From Symbiodinium natans (taxonomy: Eukaryota > Sar > Dinophyceae > Suessiales > Symbiodiniaceae), in contig CAJNDS010002344.1 in the NCBI GenBank assembly GCA_905221605.1, positions 127,501 through 182,500 of the forward strand: a stretch of 55,000 nucleotides of DNA. Reading direction: 5' to 3'. The first letter of the stretch is position 1, and each line of letters begins with the position of its first letter. Below are positions 20,601 through 29,926 of the stretch, piece by piece. The position numbers and the translations under genes were made by a program. The notes below the pieces were generated by a model. The model ran no database searches and had not been told where the DNA came from. It saw only the letters and a program-made list of their open reading frames with translations.

Positions 20601-23600
20601 CGTGGCCAGCAGAGTGTGGGTTTTCGGTTGAAGGTCTGGGGTTTAAGGTTTAGGGTTTAGGGTTCCCTCAAACACTCTGCCTCTCATGGCCTGTATTTTT
20701 GACAGGGAGAAGATATCCCTGGGCTTCGGGATTCATAGCTTAGCAGCTGAATGAGTACACTTCACACTTTTTGGGATACTAGAATCCCCTATAGAACTGA
20801 AAGTGTACACTTTTTTTTGGGGCTTATGAACTCAGCAACTCAGTTTTCTGGTGGCCAACAGCCCCCAAAAAGTCCCTGAGTTGGGATGTTCCCGGCAATG
20901 TTCCCAGTTATACGAAAAGTCCTTGATCCTAGTACCCCCTTATGAAGGACTGTTAGTATAAGGGGAACATCCCAAACAATGGCCCCGACAGCCGAGGCTC
21001 TATTTCTCAGCAGCCTCTTGCATCCCAAGAGCAAACCCCTCCCTAAAGCAAGCTTCCAAGTAGCATCTATGGGCACATCCAAGTTATTTAAGTTCTGACA
21101 ACCCGTGGGTTGGAGATTCTGGATCATGGGCTTATACAGGGTTTAGGGTTTAGGGGCACTGTTATTTTCTTTCCAGGGGGGGCCAGCTGTGGGATGGTCT
21201 TCGACTAGACGGGATTCGGGGTTTAGGTTTGCGTTTTTGGCCCAAGGCCTTGTGAACTGCGGTGTGGAGTGGAGCTTGGGATGTTCGGCCTTATACTTAC
21301 AGTCCTTAATTAAGAGGGATTAGAGTACCCCGTAGTAGAATCCCTACCAAGGACTGTTCGTATAAAGAGGGAACATCCCCACCCTAAACCCTAAACCCTA
21401 AACCCTAAGCCCTAAACCCTAAACCCTAAACCCAACGTCTCAAAGTAGAGCCCTTACCGTTCAAGCAGTGACCAGGCGAAGGTGAAACAGCTGGCGGACT
21501 ACGCGACCTGGTATGGGACGGTAGCACTGTGCTTTCTTTAGGGTTTAGGGTTCAGGGTTTAGATTTTAGTAAGGTTCAGGGATGTTGGGCTGAGGGTAGT
21601 TAAGGTTTAGGGTTCGGGGTCTCTGGTTGTGAGTTTGGTGTTCATCCTAAGCCCTACAACTTTTTTAGGTAGGGGGGGGGGGTGGAACTGCAGGCCATCA
21701 TGCTGCGGACTTAGAGGTTTGGGAACATCCCAAGTTGAGGGTTCAGGGGTTAGGGTTCAGGGTTTTGCGGGATTGGGTTTAGGGCTCAGGGCGACGTGGA
21801 GAATGCTCCCAAAGCCCTGCCGCACACGCAAAACTGCCCTACACCCCGACTCTACACACCAGAAGCCCCTGAAGCGTTAGACCCCAGAACTCTTGACCGC
21901 ACATTCACCTCGAAGATTAAGTTCAGCGTTAACTCCCAAAACCTGAACCCAACTCACCCCAGAAGCTAAATTCAACTACGCAAGGTACCCTTCAAACTCT
22001 CATGAAGTAAGGGTTGCATGGGAGTGACCCCCCTCCAACAAAGAAAAAACCTCAAACCCCAACCTAGCATGCCCGAACCCGAAACGACCCCCTAGGATGG
22101 GTTCATGTTCGGTCTGCCCACTCGTTTCGGTGGCGCAGCGGCGCAGATGAAGGCAGGACCCACAAAGTCGGGCTTTGGGTTTTGGGTTATGGGGGTGAAG
22201 TCTCCCAATCCCTAAACCCTAAACCCTAAAGGTTTAGGGTATAATGGTGGGCCTTGATGGCTTCGGTACCACCTGCAGGGTGTTCTTGCCCTGTTCCACC
22301 TGTTGGGGAGATTAGCAGTATTGAGGTTTAGGGTTTAGGGTTTAGGGTTTAGGATTTAGGGTTTAGGGGGTGATTTGCCCCACTTGCGCGGGGGGAGCTA
22401 GGTACCGAACGAAAAACCTTCAACAAGCCTTTGTCTTGCTGGTTCTCAATAGCGAATTTGGGAGATAGGTGCCATGCAGAATCCCTTGAAGGGGTGATCG
22501 TTGCACAGGCTACGAGGCACCGGATTCCTTCTTAAAACGCACACACACACACACAGACAGACACTCAAACCTACCCACCTGCCCGCCCGCACCCCCCGCC
22601 ACCCGCACGCTCGCGCACACGCACACACAGACACAGACACTGACACAGACACTGACACAGACACAGACACAGACACAGACGTACAGACATACATACATGC
22701 ATGCATGCATGCATGCATACATGCATACATGCGTACATGCATACATGTATACATGCATACACGCATACATGCATATGGGTTTAGGGTTTACGGTTCAGGG
22801 TTCAGGGTTTATGGCTTAGGGTGTAGGGTTTATGGGGTTTAGGCCCTGTAAGCCCTAGACCCGAAACCCCACTTCCGCGCAGGCTTTCTTTGACAGCACT
22901 GGCTCCCTCTGGCAAAAAGGGGCGTTGGCTGGGAAGCTTTTTCGGCTGAAGTGGTCAGGTCTCTATCATTTCTATCTTCAAGGAGTTCAGGGTTTAGGGT
23001 TTGTAGGGTTCAGGGTTTAGGGTTTAAGGGTTTAGGGTTCAGGGTTTAGGGTTCAGGGTTCAGGGTTTAGGGTTTAGGGTTTAGAGTTTAGGGGCCCTTT
23101 AATGGGAGGCGAATATTGCATTATCCCAGGCTTGCTGGCAGCTTCTGCAGCACCGGCACCCTGAACGGCGGACAGGAGAGGAGGGCTGTTAGGGTGCTGG
23201 GGTGCTTTTCATTGTTTTTTGTTTTAAGGGTCCATAGGTTTATTTGGGTGATTAGGGTTTTTAGGGTTTTTAGGGTTTTGGGGGGGTGTTTTTAGGGTTT
23301 AGGGTTTCTAGAGTTTGTCGGGTTTAAGGTTAGGGTTTAGGGTTTATAGGGTTGATAGGGTTTTATAGGGTTCATGGGGTTTATAGCATTTGCAGGGTTT
23401 ATAGGGTTTATAGAGTTCGTTGGGTGTAGGGTTCAGGGTTTAGGGTGGGTGCTTTGTTGTGGAAAATGCAGGTTGGGAAGCCGGGGGGTAGGTAGCACCC
23501 AGTCCCCGAAAATCCCCAACCGACTCAACACCTAAATCCCGTCAACAAACCGAACGGAAGGAAATTTATAGTCTTTTTGTTCAAGGGTTTTTTTGGGGGG

Positions 23601-26600
23601 GTTTATTAGGGTGTGGTGTTTAGGGTTTAGGGTTTAGGGTTTAGGGTTTAGTGTTTAGGGTTGCGGGTTTAGGGTCTCGGAAGCGAGCACTCAGGGATGC
23701 CATCATCTGTTAGCGGCGACGAGACGAACCAGCCACATTCCAGGTCTTCGAAGCTCCAAATTCCCGATTTATGGTTTAGGGTTCTTAGGGTTTAGGGTTT
23801 AGGGTTTATAGTTTGGGGTTTGGGGCCCAGAGCCGTGTGATTTCGTAGGTCAGAAAACCTAAACCCCAGCACACACCAGCCAAGGGATTGAGACTCGTTC
23901 CTAAGGGTTGTACCCTTAAGAGGTTTCCCGTAAGATACTCCTACTTAGTAGCTGGGTGAGTACACTTTGCACTTTTGGGGATACTATAATCCCCTATAGA
24001 ACTGAAAGTGTACACTTTTTTTTGGGGCTTATGAACTCAGCAACTAAGGCTAGTATGGTCCGTCTTCAAAAGGGTCCCAAACTTGAGGGTACCACCTCGG
24101 GGGTCCGAGGTAGAGTCTAAACCCTAAACCCTAAACCCTAAACCCTAAAACCTAAACCCTAAACCCTAAACCTCCAACACCAGGAATCCACACACATGAC
24201 CACCCTCACGAACATGGTGCACCATGGCATGATCTACGTTCCTTTGGGCTACCAGGCCCGGCTGGGCTTGGGGTTCAGGGTTTAGGGCTTAGGCTTAGAG
24301 TTTAGGGTTTAGGGTTTGGGGTTCAGGGTTTAGGGTTTAGAGTTTAGGGCTCAGGGTTTAGAGGTTAGGTTTTAGGGTTGGGGTCCCTAAACCCTAATCC
24401 CCAAAGGTCTAAACCCTAAACCCTCACCCCTAGTGCCCAGAGTAGGCCCTTGTTCCAATTTCTTTTGGGGAGGTTCCCTCATAACCCCATCGAAGCAAGA
24501 CAAATGCGTATCTTTTCTAGTCCAAGCCTACTCAGGGACCCAGCATCTTAGGGGAGTTTCAACCCTAAACCCGAAACCCGAAACCCTAAACCCTAAACCC
24601 TAAGCCCTAGACCCTAAACCCTAAACCCTAAACCCTTGATTGGAGACCCCTTCTATACCGCTCTATTGCCCTACACAACCCTTAGACAGCAGGCCCCTGC
24701 CGGATGAAAGGCTTAGGGTTCGAACCTGTGTGTGTGTGTGTGTGTCCGTAGAACCTTGCGAAGCTCTGAATTCAGCGGGTTTCGAGTCTAGCTCCTCATC
24801 AGATTCCGAAAATCTTAAGCCCTAAACACTCTGACCACCCCCTACCCGCCCCCCCCCTCCCAAAAAAAAACAAATACTAATAATAACAAAAATAATAATC
24901 ATTATCATCCCGGACCGCCGGACTCTCACAGAAATCGAAAATGCGTCTGGGGAACCAGAACCCCAATACCCTACAGTGAACCCCTGTGACCCTACTAATT
25001 AAGCCCGGCAGACCGAGATCGCAGGAGAACCCTGACCCTGGTTAGGGTTTAGGGTTTAGGGTATAGGGTTTAGGGTTTAGGGTTTAGGGCTACAGGCGGG
25101 TGGCGAAGGCCAGTTCGACATGACCGAGATCCACGGCAGCTTCGCTTGGAGTTTCAGCTCTTAGAACAAACGACGGGAGACGTGTTCTGTTTAGGGGTTT
25201 AGGGTTGGGTTTAGGGTTTCGGGTTTAGGGTTTAGCGTTCAGGGTTTAGGGTGTAGGGTTTAGGGTTTAGGGTTTGGGGCAACGGGTGGGCCCTTGGCAT
25301 AGAGCCAAGTTCTCCTTATTGGGTTTCGTGGGAGCCAATCTAGGAAACTATTTCAAATGCAGTTGAAGGTGCCAACTTAGTCAATCAGCCATGTTTTTTG
25401 TGGAGACTTGGGTTAGGGTTTGGGGTTTAGAGGCGGGGATGAGAGGTCTGAATGCAGATTTGGGAACTCGCCAAATCCCGCCCAAAAACCTCCAGATCCG
25501 ACGTCTGAATCCAGCTCGGGGCACCTATAGACCCTAAGGTCCCCCCCCCTCCTTTTTTCGGATTTTCGTAGACTAGCCAGGGGAGTATGTATAGAAATAT
25601 ATATATATATATATATTAATATATATATATAGTAATATATATATATATATATATGGTCAGCCCCCCCCCCCATGATCCACACCCATGGTTTTCTTGTCTT
25701 CGTCTTTGTCTGATTTTCTGCTTTTTCCTCGGAAAAATGCAGTCAAAACTGCACTGGAATACAAAAAGCTCTAGTATATTATCCTCTATAAAAACACTAG
25801 TGTTTTTATGTGCATTTTGCTTCTGAAACTTGTGTCTTGCGGCCCCATGAAATTTTAGAAGGGTAGCAATTAGAAGTTTAAGGCTTTTCAGGGTTTTAGG
25901 GGTTTGTAAAATGTAGATGATCTGTGGAAGGCACCGGGGCTTCCCCACACCATTTGCAATTTTAAAAATCCTTTAAAGGGGCAGCCCCTTTCAAATTTGA
26001 AGGGTTTTGAGGTACTTAAAGCCTTTCAAAATTTTCAAGATTTAGAGGATCTTAAAAGGCTCTAAAGCCCTTAAAAACCTCGAAACGTTTATCCCTTAAA
26101 AGTCTAAAATTCCTTAAAAATTAAAAACGGGCAGCCGTTTAAAATTAAGGAAGTTAAGGATTTTAGAATCGAACATCCTAAAAACTTTAAACTTCAAAAG
26201 GACAGCCATTTACAACTGCAAGAATTTCAGGGTTTTACGGACTGGTAAAAATCTATATGGTCTGGGGAAGGCACCGGGGCTTCTCCAGACCATTGGCAAC
26301 TTCAAAAATCTCTGAAATCCGCAAAGGGCAGCCACTTAAATACGTAAGCAATTTAAGGTCTTTAATAGGCTTAAAAGCCTTAAAACCTTCAAAATCCTGA
26401 GAATGTTTAAACAGAAGCTTAAAGATTTTTATCAGATTTTAAGGATTTTCAAAGTTTAGATGGTCTGGGGAAGCCCCAGTGCCTTCCCCAGATCATGTAA
26501 ACTTGCAAAAACCCTTAAACCCTTAACCCTAAAAACTTAACACTAAGCCCGTAGCACAAACCCCAAACACTTAACATGAAACCCTAAACACTAACCCTAA

Positions 26601-29600
26601 ACACTTAACACTAAGCCCTTAGCACAAACCCCAAACACTTAACATGAAACCCTAAACATTTAGCTAGACCCTAAACACTAAACCCTAAACACGTAAACAC
26701 TACACCCGACCCTAAAAACTAAACCCTAAACACTAAACCCTAAACATTACACACTAAACCCTGAACACTAGTAAATATCCTTAAAACCCTTAATCCAAAA
26801 AACCAAACCCGAAACCCTTAACACTAAACCCTAAACACTCAGCACTAGACCCTAAAGAGTAACCCTAAAAAAACTTAACACTAGGCCCACGAACCCCAAA
26901 CACTTGACACGAAACCCTAAACACGTAAGCACTACTAAACCCTAAAAACTCAGCACCAGACCCTAAACACGAACCCTAAAAACTTAACACTAAGCCCTTA
27001 GCACAAACCCCAAACACTTAACAGGAAACCCTAAACACTTAAGCACTAGACCCTAAACACTAAACCCTAAACCCTTAAACACTACACCCTAAAAACTAAA
27101 CCCTAAACATTACACACTAAACCCTACACACTAAACCCTGAACACTAGTAAAAACCCTTAAAACCCGTAACCCAAAAAAGAAACCGAAACCCTTAGCACT
27201 GAACCCTAAACACTCAGAAGTAGACCCTTAACACTAAGCCTAAAAGCTTAACACTAAGCCCTTAGCACGAACCCCAAACACTGAACACGAAACCCTAAAC
27301 ACTTAAGCACTAATCCCTTTCTAAACACTAAACCCAAAACACTTAAACACTACACCCTAAAAACTACGCCCTAAACATTACACACTAAACCCTACACGCT
27401 AAACCCTGAAAACTAAACCCTAAACCCTAAACAGAAGGATTTTCAAGTTGTCAATGGTCTGGAGAAGCCCCGTTGCCTTCCCCAGGTCATTTAAATTTGT
27501 AAAAATCCTTAAAACCCTTAACCCTAAAAAACCAAACCCGAAACCCTTAACACTAAACCCTAAACACTAACCCTAAATGCTTAATACTAAGCCCTTAGCA
27601 CAAACTCCAAACACTTAGCACGAAACCCTAAACACTTTAGCACTTAACCCAAAAACTAAACCTTAAACATTTCAAACTAAACCCTAAACATTAGACACTA
27701 AACCCTGAACACTAAACCCTAAACCCTAAACAGTAAACCCCAAAGCCGGAACCTCGAGCCCTACTAAATCTAAACCTGAAACCAAAAACCCATCGGGGTT
27801 TCAGATGCTTACTGTTTGGATATCAGAGTTTAGGGTTTTTGGGTTTTAGCCGAGCCGCTTGACCCTAAACCCTAAACCCTAAACCCTAAAACCTAAACCC
27901 TAAACCCTAAACTTAACACTCAACCCTAAACACAAAACACTAAACCCTGAAACCTACACACTAAACCCTAAACACTAGATTTCCAGAAAAAATCTGGAGT
28001 ACCGGGGCCCCGGACTCCAGACTCCAGATTTCCAGAAAAAATCTGGAGTACCCGGGGCCCCAGACTCCAGACTCCAGATTTCCAGAAAAAATCTGGAGTA
28101 CCCGGGGCCCCGGACTCCAGACTCCAGATTTCCAGAAAAAATCTGGAGTACCCGGGGCCCCGGACTCCAGACTCCAGATTTCCAGAAAAAATCTGGAGTA
28201 CCGGGGCCCCGGACTCCAGACTCCAGATTTCCAGAAAAAATCTGGAGTACCCGGGGCCCCAGACTCCAGACTCCAGATTTCCAGAAAAAATCTGGAGTGC
28301 CCGGGGCCCCAGACTCCAGACTCCAGATTTCCAGAAAAAATCTGGAGTACCCGCGGCCCCAGACTCCAGATTACAGACTCCAGAATCTGGAGTCCAGGGT
28401 CCCGGTACTCCAGATTTTTTCTGGAAATCTGGAGTCTGGAGTCCGGGGCCCGTACTCCAGATTTTTTCTGGAAATCTGGAGTCTGGAGTCCGGGGCCCCA
28501 GACTCCAGACTCCAGATTTCCAGAAAAAATCTGGAGTACCCGCGGCCCCAGACTCCAGATTACAGACTCCAGAATCTGGAGTCCAGGGTCCCGGTACTCC
28601 AGATTTTTTCTGGAAATCTGGAGTCTGGAGTCCGGGGCCCCGTACTCCAGATTTTTTCTGGAAATCTGGAGTCTGGAGTCCGGGGCCCCGGTACTCCAGA
28701 TTTTTTCTGGAAATCTGGAGTCTGGAGTCCCCTCCCAAAACCCCCTTCTCGAGGCCAAATGTGTGGATCATGGGGGGGGGGCCGAGCATATATATATATA
28801 TATTTATTTATTTATTTATTTATGTATATCAGCCTTCGGAACGTCGAGTGAGCCCTATACATGGACTTATAAGGTTTGCGCTGCTGCGGCCGGGGGCTCC
28901 GCGGTTAGTTCTATGGGCCTCCAATGTGGTCCCTACCTCCTTTTAAAGTCTGGGCCCTTAGAGGGCCCTTAGAGGGCCATACTAAGGGAGCAACCCTAAA
29001 CCCTAAACCCTAAACCCTAAACCCTAAACCTTTAGATCCCCCCTCCATCCTTAGGGGCTTCTCCCTGGGGCGCCAGCACTTTCGCCGGTCCGGACGGCGC
29101 ACGCCAACCAAGCAGCTCGGCATGGCCTTGGGGATGTAGGGTGTAGGTTTCGGATTCGGTTTAGGGTTTAGGGTTTAGGGTTTAGGGTTTAGGGTTTAGG
29201 GTTTAGGGTTTAGGGTTTAGAGTGTAGGGTTTAGGGTTTAGGATGTGGTTTAGTAGGGAGTCCGGTGGTACCCTTTACCTGTTTTGTTTGGTTTCAAGGT
29301 TCCCTTTGTTAGGGTTCATAATAGGGGGTACTTTATACCGTATTAAGGACTGTTAGTATATAAGGGGGGAACATCCCAAATTGGAAGGGTTTTTAAGGGG
29401 TTGGGGCGGCTCGAAGAATGTGATGGTTTAGGGTTTAGGGTTTAGGATTTAGGGTTTAGGGTTTAGGGTTTAGGGTTTAGGGTTTAGGGTTTTTGGTTAA
29501 GGGTTTAGGGTTTGGGGTCATGTTACATGTGATACCAGTTTGGAAGAGCACGGGGAATGTTTCGTCTGCCTCAACCCTCAGTCCCAAAACGAGAATGCTG

Positions 29601-29926
29601 ACTTTTGTCTTTCGAGGCATTGGTGCGAGGGTCTGAGGCCACCATGTCCTAGTCCTGAATCCCTACTCGAGCTCGCCGAAGGATGGAATAAGTCTTCCCT
29701 TGTCAGCCTTTCGACGCCCTACTTGAAGGCTTCGGGAACTAAGTATAACTAGTCCCAGTGCATTGTGTGAAGGTACCCTCAGCTGGGTTATCCAGATTTT
29801 TGTGACCTGGTTTCCGCCCCAAACCCTAGCCCACCCTAAGCCCCAAACCTAGGTGCCATGGAGCTGAAGATTGCAAAGAAGCAGGGTCAGGTCTTCGCTG
29901 CGAAGGTGAAGCAGCTGAGCAAGTGA
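17686..29926 (+). CDS. wrbA: WrbA/FQR1-type NAD(P)H:quinone oxidoreductase, copy B (12 exons)
   Basis: Tandem paralogue of copy A, same strand. Exons: 17686-17765 (or from 17665), 18650-18683, 19712-19782, 20545-20590 (or to 20596), 21476-21502, 22096-22152, 22883-22935, 23130-23175, 24184-24255, 25096-25135, 29055-29111, 29853-29926, with TGA at 29924. All phases agree. Landmarks in order: FKVCIVYYSM|YGHVKKLADEI (FMN phosphate loop split by an intron); VDLFQAPELLGADVL; KKMGAPAKSSDP; QLADY|DGFMFGLPTRFG; AFFDSTGSLW; GALAGK; STGTLNGGQ; HHGMIYVPLGYQ; GGEGQFDMTEIHG; SPWGASTFAGPDG; AMELKIAKKQ; C-terminal AKVKQLSK. About 218 residues are seen, near the family size, with no internal stop. The initiating exon was not found; GTG at 17665 is unlikely as a start. 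Donors are GT, GC, GC, GA or GT, GC, GC, GC, GA, GC, GC, GC. Introns in the 3' half match copy A; those in the 5' half do not. Function is by family; substrate is unknown. Confidence 0.88.
19144..19212 (-). repeat. CCCTAAA array, intron 2 of copy B
   Basis: About ten perfect C-strand heptamers. Confidence 0.95.
19346..19458 (+). repeat. TTTAGGG array, intron 2 of copy B
   Basis: Sixteen perfect G-strand heptamers, facing C-strand arrays on both sides (19144-19212 and 19600-19693), so the intron contains alternating complementary blocks. Confidence 0.97.
19600..19693 (-). repeat. CCCTAAA array directly before an acceptor
   Basis: About thirteen C-strand heptamers ending 18 nt before the acceptor of exon 3 of copy B (19712). 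Confidence 0.97.
19797..19948 (+). repeat. TTTAGGG/TTTCGGG array directly after a donor
   Basis: About 21 G-strand heptamers starting 14 nt after the GC donor of exon 3. The first few are TTTCGGG variants. Confidence 0.97.
19984..20091 (+). mobile_element. TIR element, CCTTRAGGAC family
   Basis: Left end CTTGAGGACCACATGAACCC and right end GGACTCATTTCGTCCTTAAGG. The inside resembles the intron at 917-1086 (CCTAAAATTGGGGTCATATAC). It lies in intron 3 of copy B. Confidence 0.5.
20339..20540 (+). mobile_element. TIR element (GGGATGTTCCC family) interrupted by a CCCTAAA array
   Basis: Left arm GGGATATTCCCGCTTAATCTAGCAGTCC pairs with a right arm GGACTGTT...AGTATATGGGGGCCACATCCC. The right arm is split at 20417-20516 by about fourteen C-strand heptamers flanked by CTGTT on both sides. 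The acceptor of exon 4 of copy B lies four bases after the element. Confidence 0.65.
20739..20841 (+). mobile_element. TIR element, CTTAGTAGCTGA family
   Basis: CTTAGCAGCTGAATGAGTAC at the left, GAACTCAGCAACTCAG at the right. Nested in intron 4 of copy B. Confidence 0.6.
20881..20976 (+). mobile_element. TIR element, GGGATGTTCCC family
   Basis: Ends TTGGGATGTTCCC and GGGGAACATCCCAA. The inner right arm GGACTGTTAGTATAAG is shared with the copies at 16060, 21276, 29317, 34701 and 47134. Confidence 0.6.
21276..21380 (+). mobile_element. TIR element, GGGATGTTCCC family
   Basis: Left CTTGGGATGTTCGGCCTTATAC, right GGACTGTTCGTATAAAGAGG then GAACATCCC. The middle contains ATTAGAGTACCCC / TAGAATCCCTACC, as in the family. 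A C-strand array follows at once (21382-21433). Confidence 0.6.
22540..22778. repeat. CA / ACAGAC / ATGC microsatellite complex
   Basis: (CA)n at 22540-22555, an ACAGAC hexamer array at 22625-22680 and an ATGC/ATAC tetramer array at 22690-22772, in intron 6 of copy B. Frames on both strands over it are artefacts. Confidence 0.9.
23944..24048 (+). mobile_element. TIR element, CTTAGTAGCTGA family
   Basis: CTTAGTAGCTGGGTGAGTAC at the left and GAACTCAGCAACTAAG at the right, nearly identical inside to 12192-12296. Lies in intron 8 of copy B. Confidence 0.65.
26515..27970 (-). repeat. Degenerate CCCTAAACAC-type satellite
   Basis: Irregular array mixing CCCTAAA with ACACTTAA and ACACTAAA units. 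Longer units of a few hundred bases recur (for example AGCCCTTAGCACAAACCCC at about 26546, 26618, 26995 and 27590). Four hairpin motifs, GGGGAAGGCACCGGGGCTTCC and its relatives, lie at 25926, 26261, 26462 and 27460. Confidence 0.7.
27977..28733. repeat. Palindromic ~57-bp satellite with orientation switches
   Basis: The unit contains two palindromes: CCAGATTT...AAATCTGG, and GGGGCCCC. Units run in one orientation to about 28356, flip, return at about 28490 and flip again near 28560. The same switch sequence (ACTCCAGATTACAGACTCC) occurs at about 28350 and 28551. The unit length is a multiple of three, which explains long open frames on both strands (up to 273 codons). I read these as non-coding. 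Confidence 0.85.
29158..29240 (+). repeat. TTTAGGG array after exon 11 of copy B
   Basis: About eleven G-strand heptamers, 46 nt after the GC donor at 29112. More follow at 29424-29500 in the same intron. Confidence 0.95.

Larger units (their letters stand above)
25586..28860. repeat. 3.2-kb block with inverted ends, filling intron 10 of copy B
   Basis: The left edge (25586-25686: TA-rich tract, CAG, poly-C, ATGATCCACACC) is repeated inverted at the right edge (28757-28835: TGTGTGGATCATGG, poly-G, GC, TA-rich tract). Between them lie AT-rich sequence (25690-26510), a degenerate CCCTAAACACTTAA-type satellite (26515-27760) and a palindromic satellite (27977-28733). The equivalent intron in copy A is only ~850 nt, so the block looks inserted. 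No transposase is visible. Confidence 0.6.

Noticed and set aside
22446-22842. Overlapping frames up to 113 codons on both strands
   Set aside because: Microsatellite translation (CA, ACAGAC, ATGC).
27977-28733. CRISPR-like array
   Set aside because: There are no unique spacers; units are palindromic and contiguous, and the genome is eukaryotic.
27961-28851. Frames of 184-273 codons on both strands
   Set aside because: The ~57-bp palindromic unit is divisible by three and stop-free. Open frames on both strands with no domain indicate satellite, not genes.
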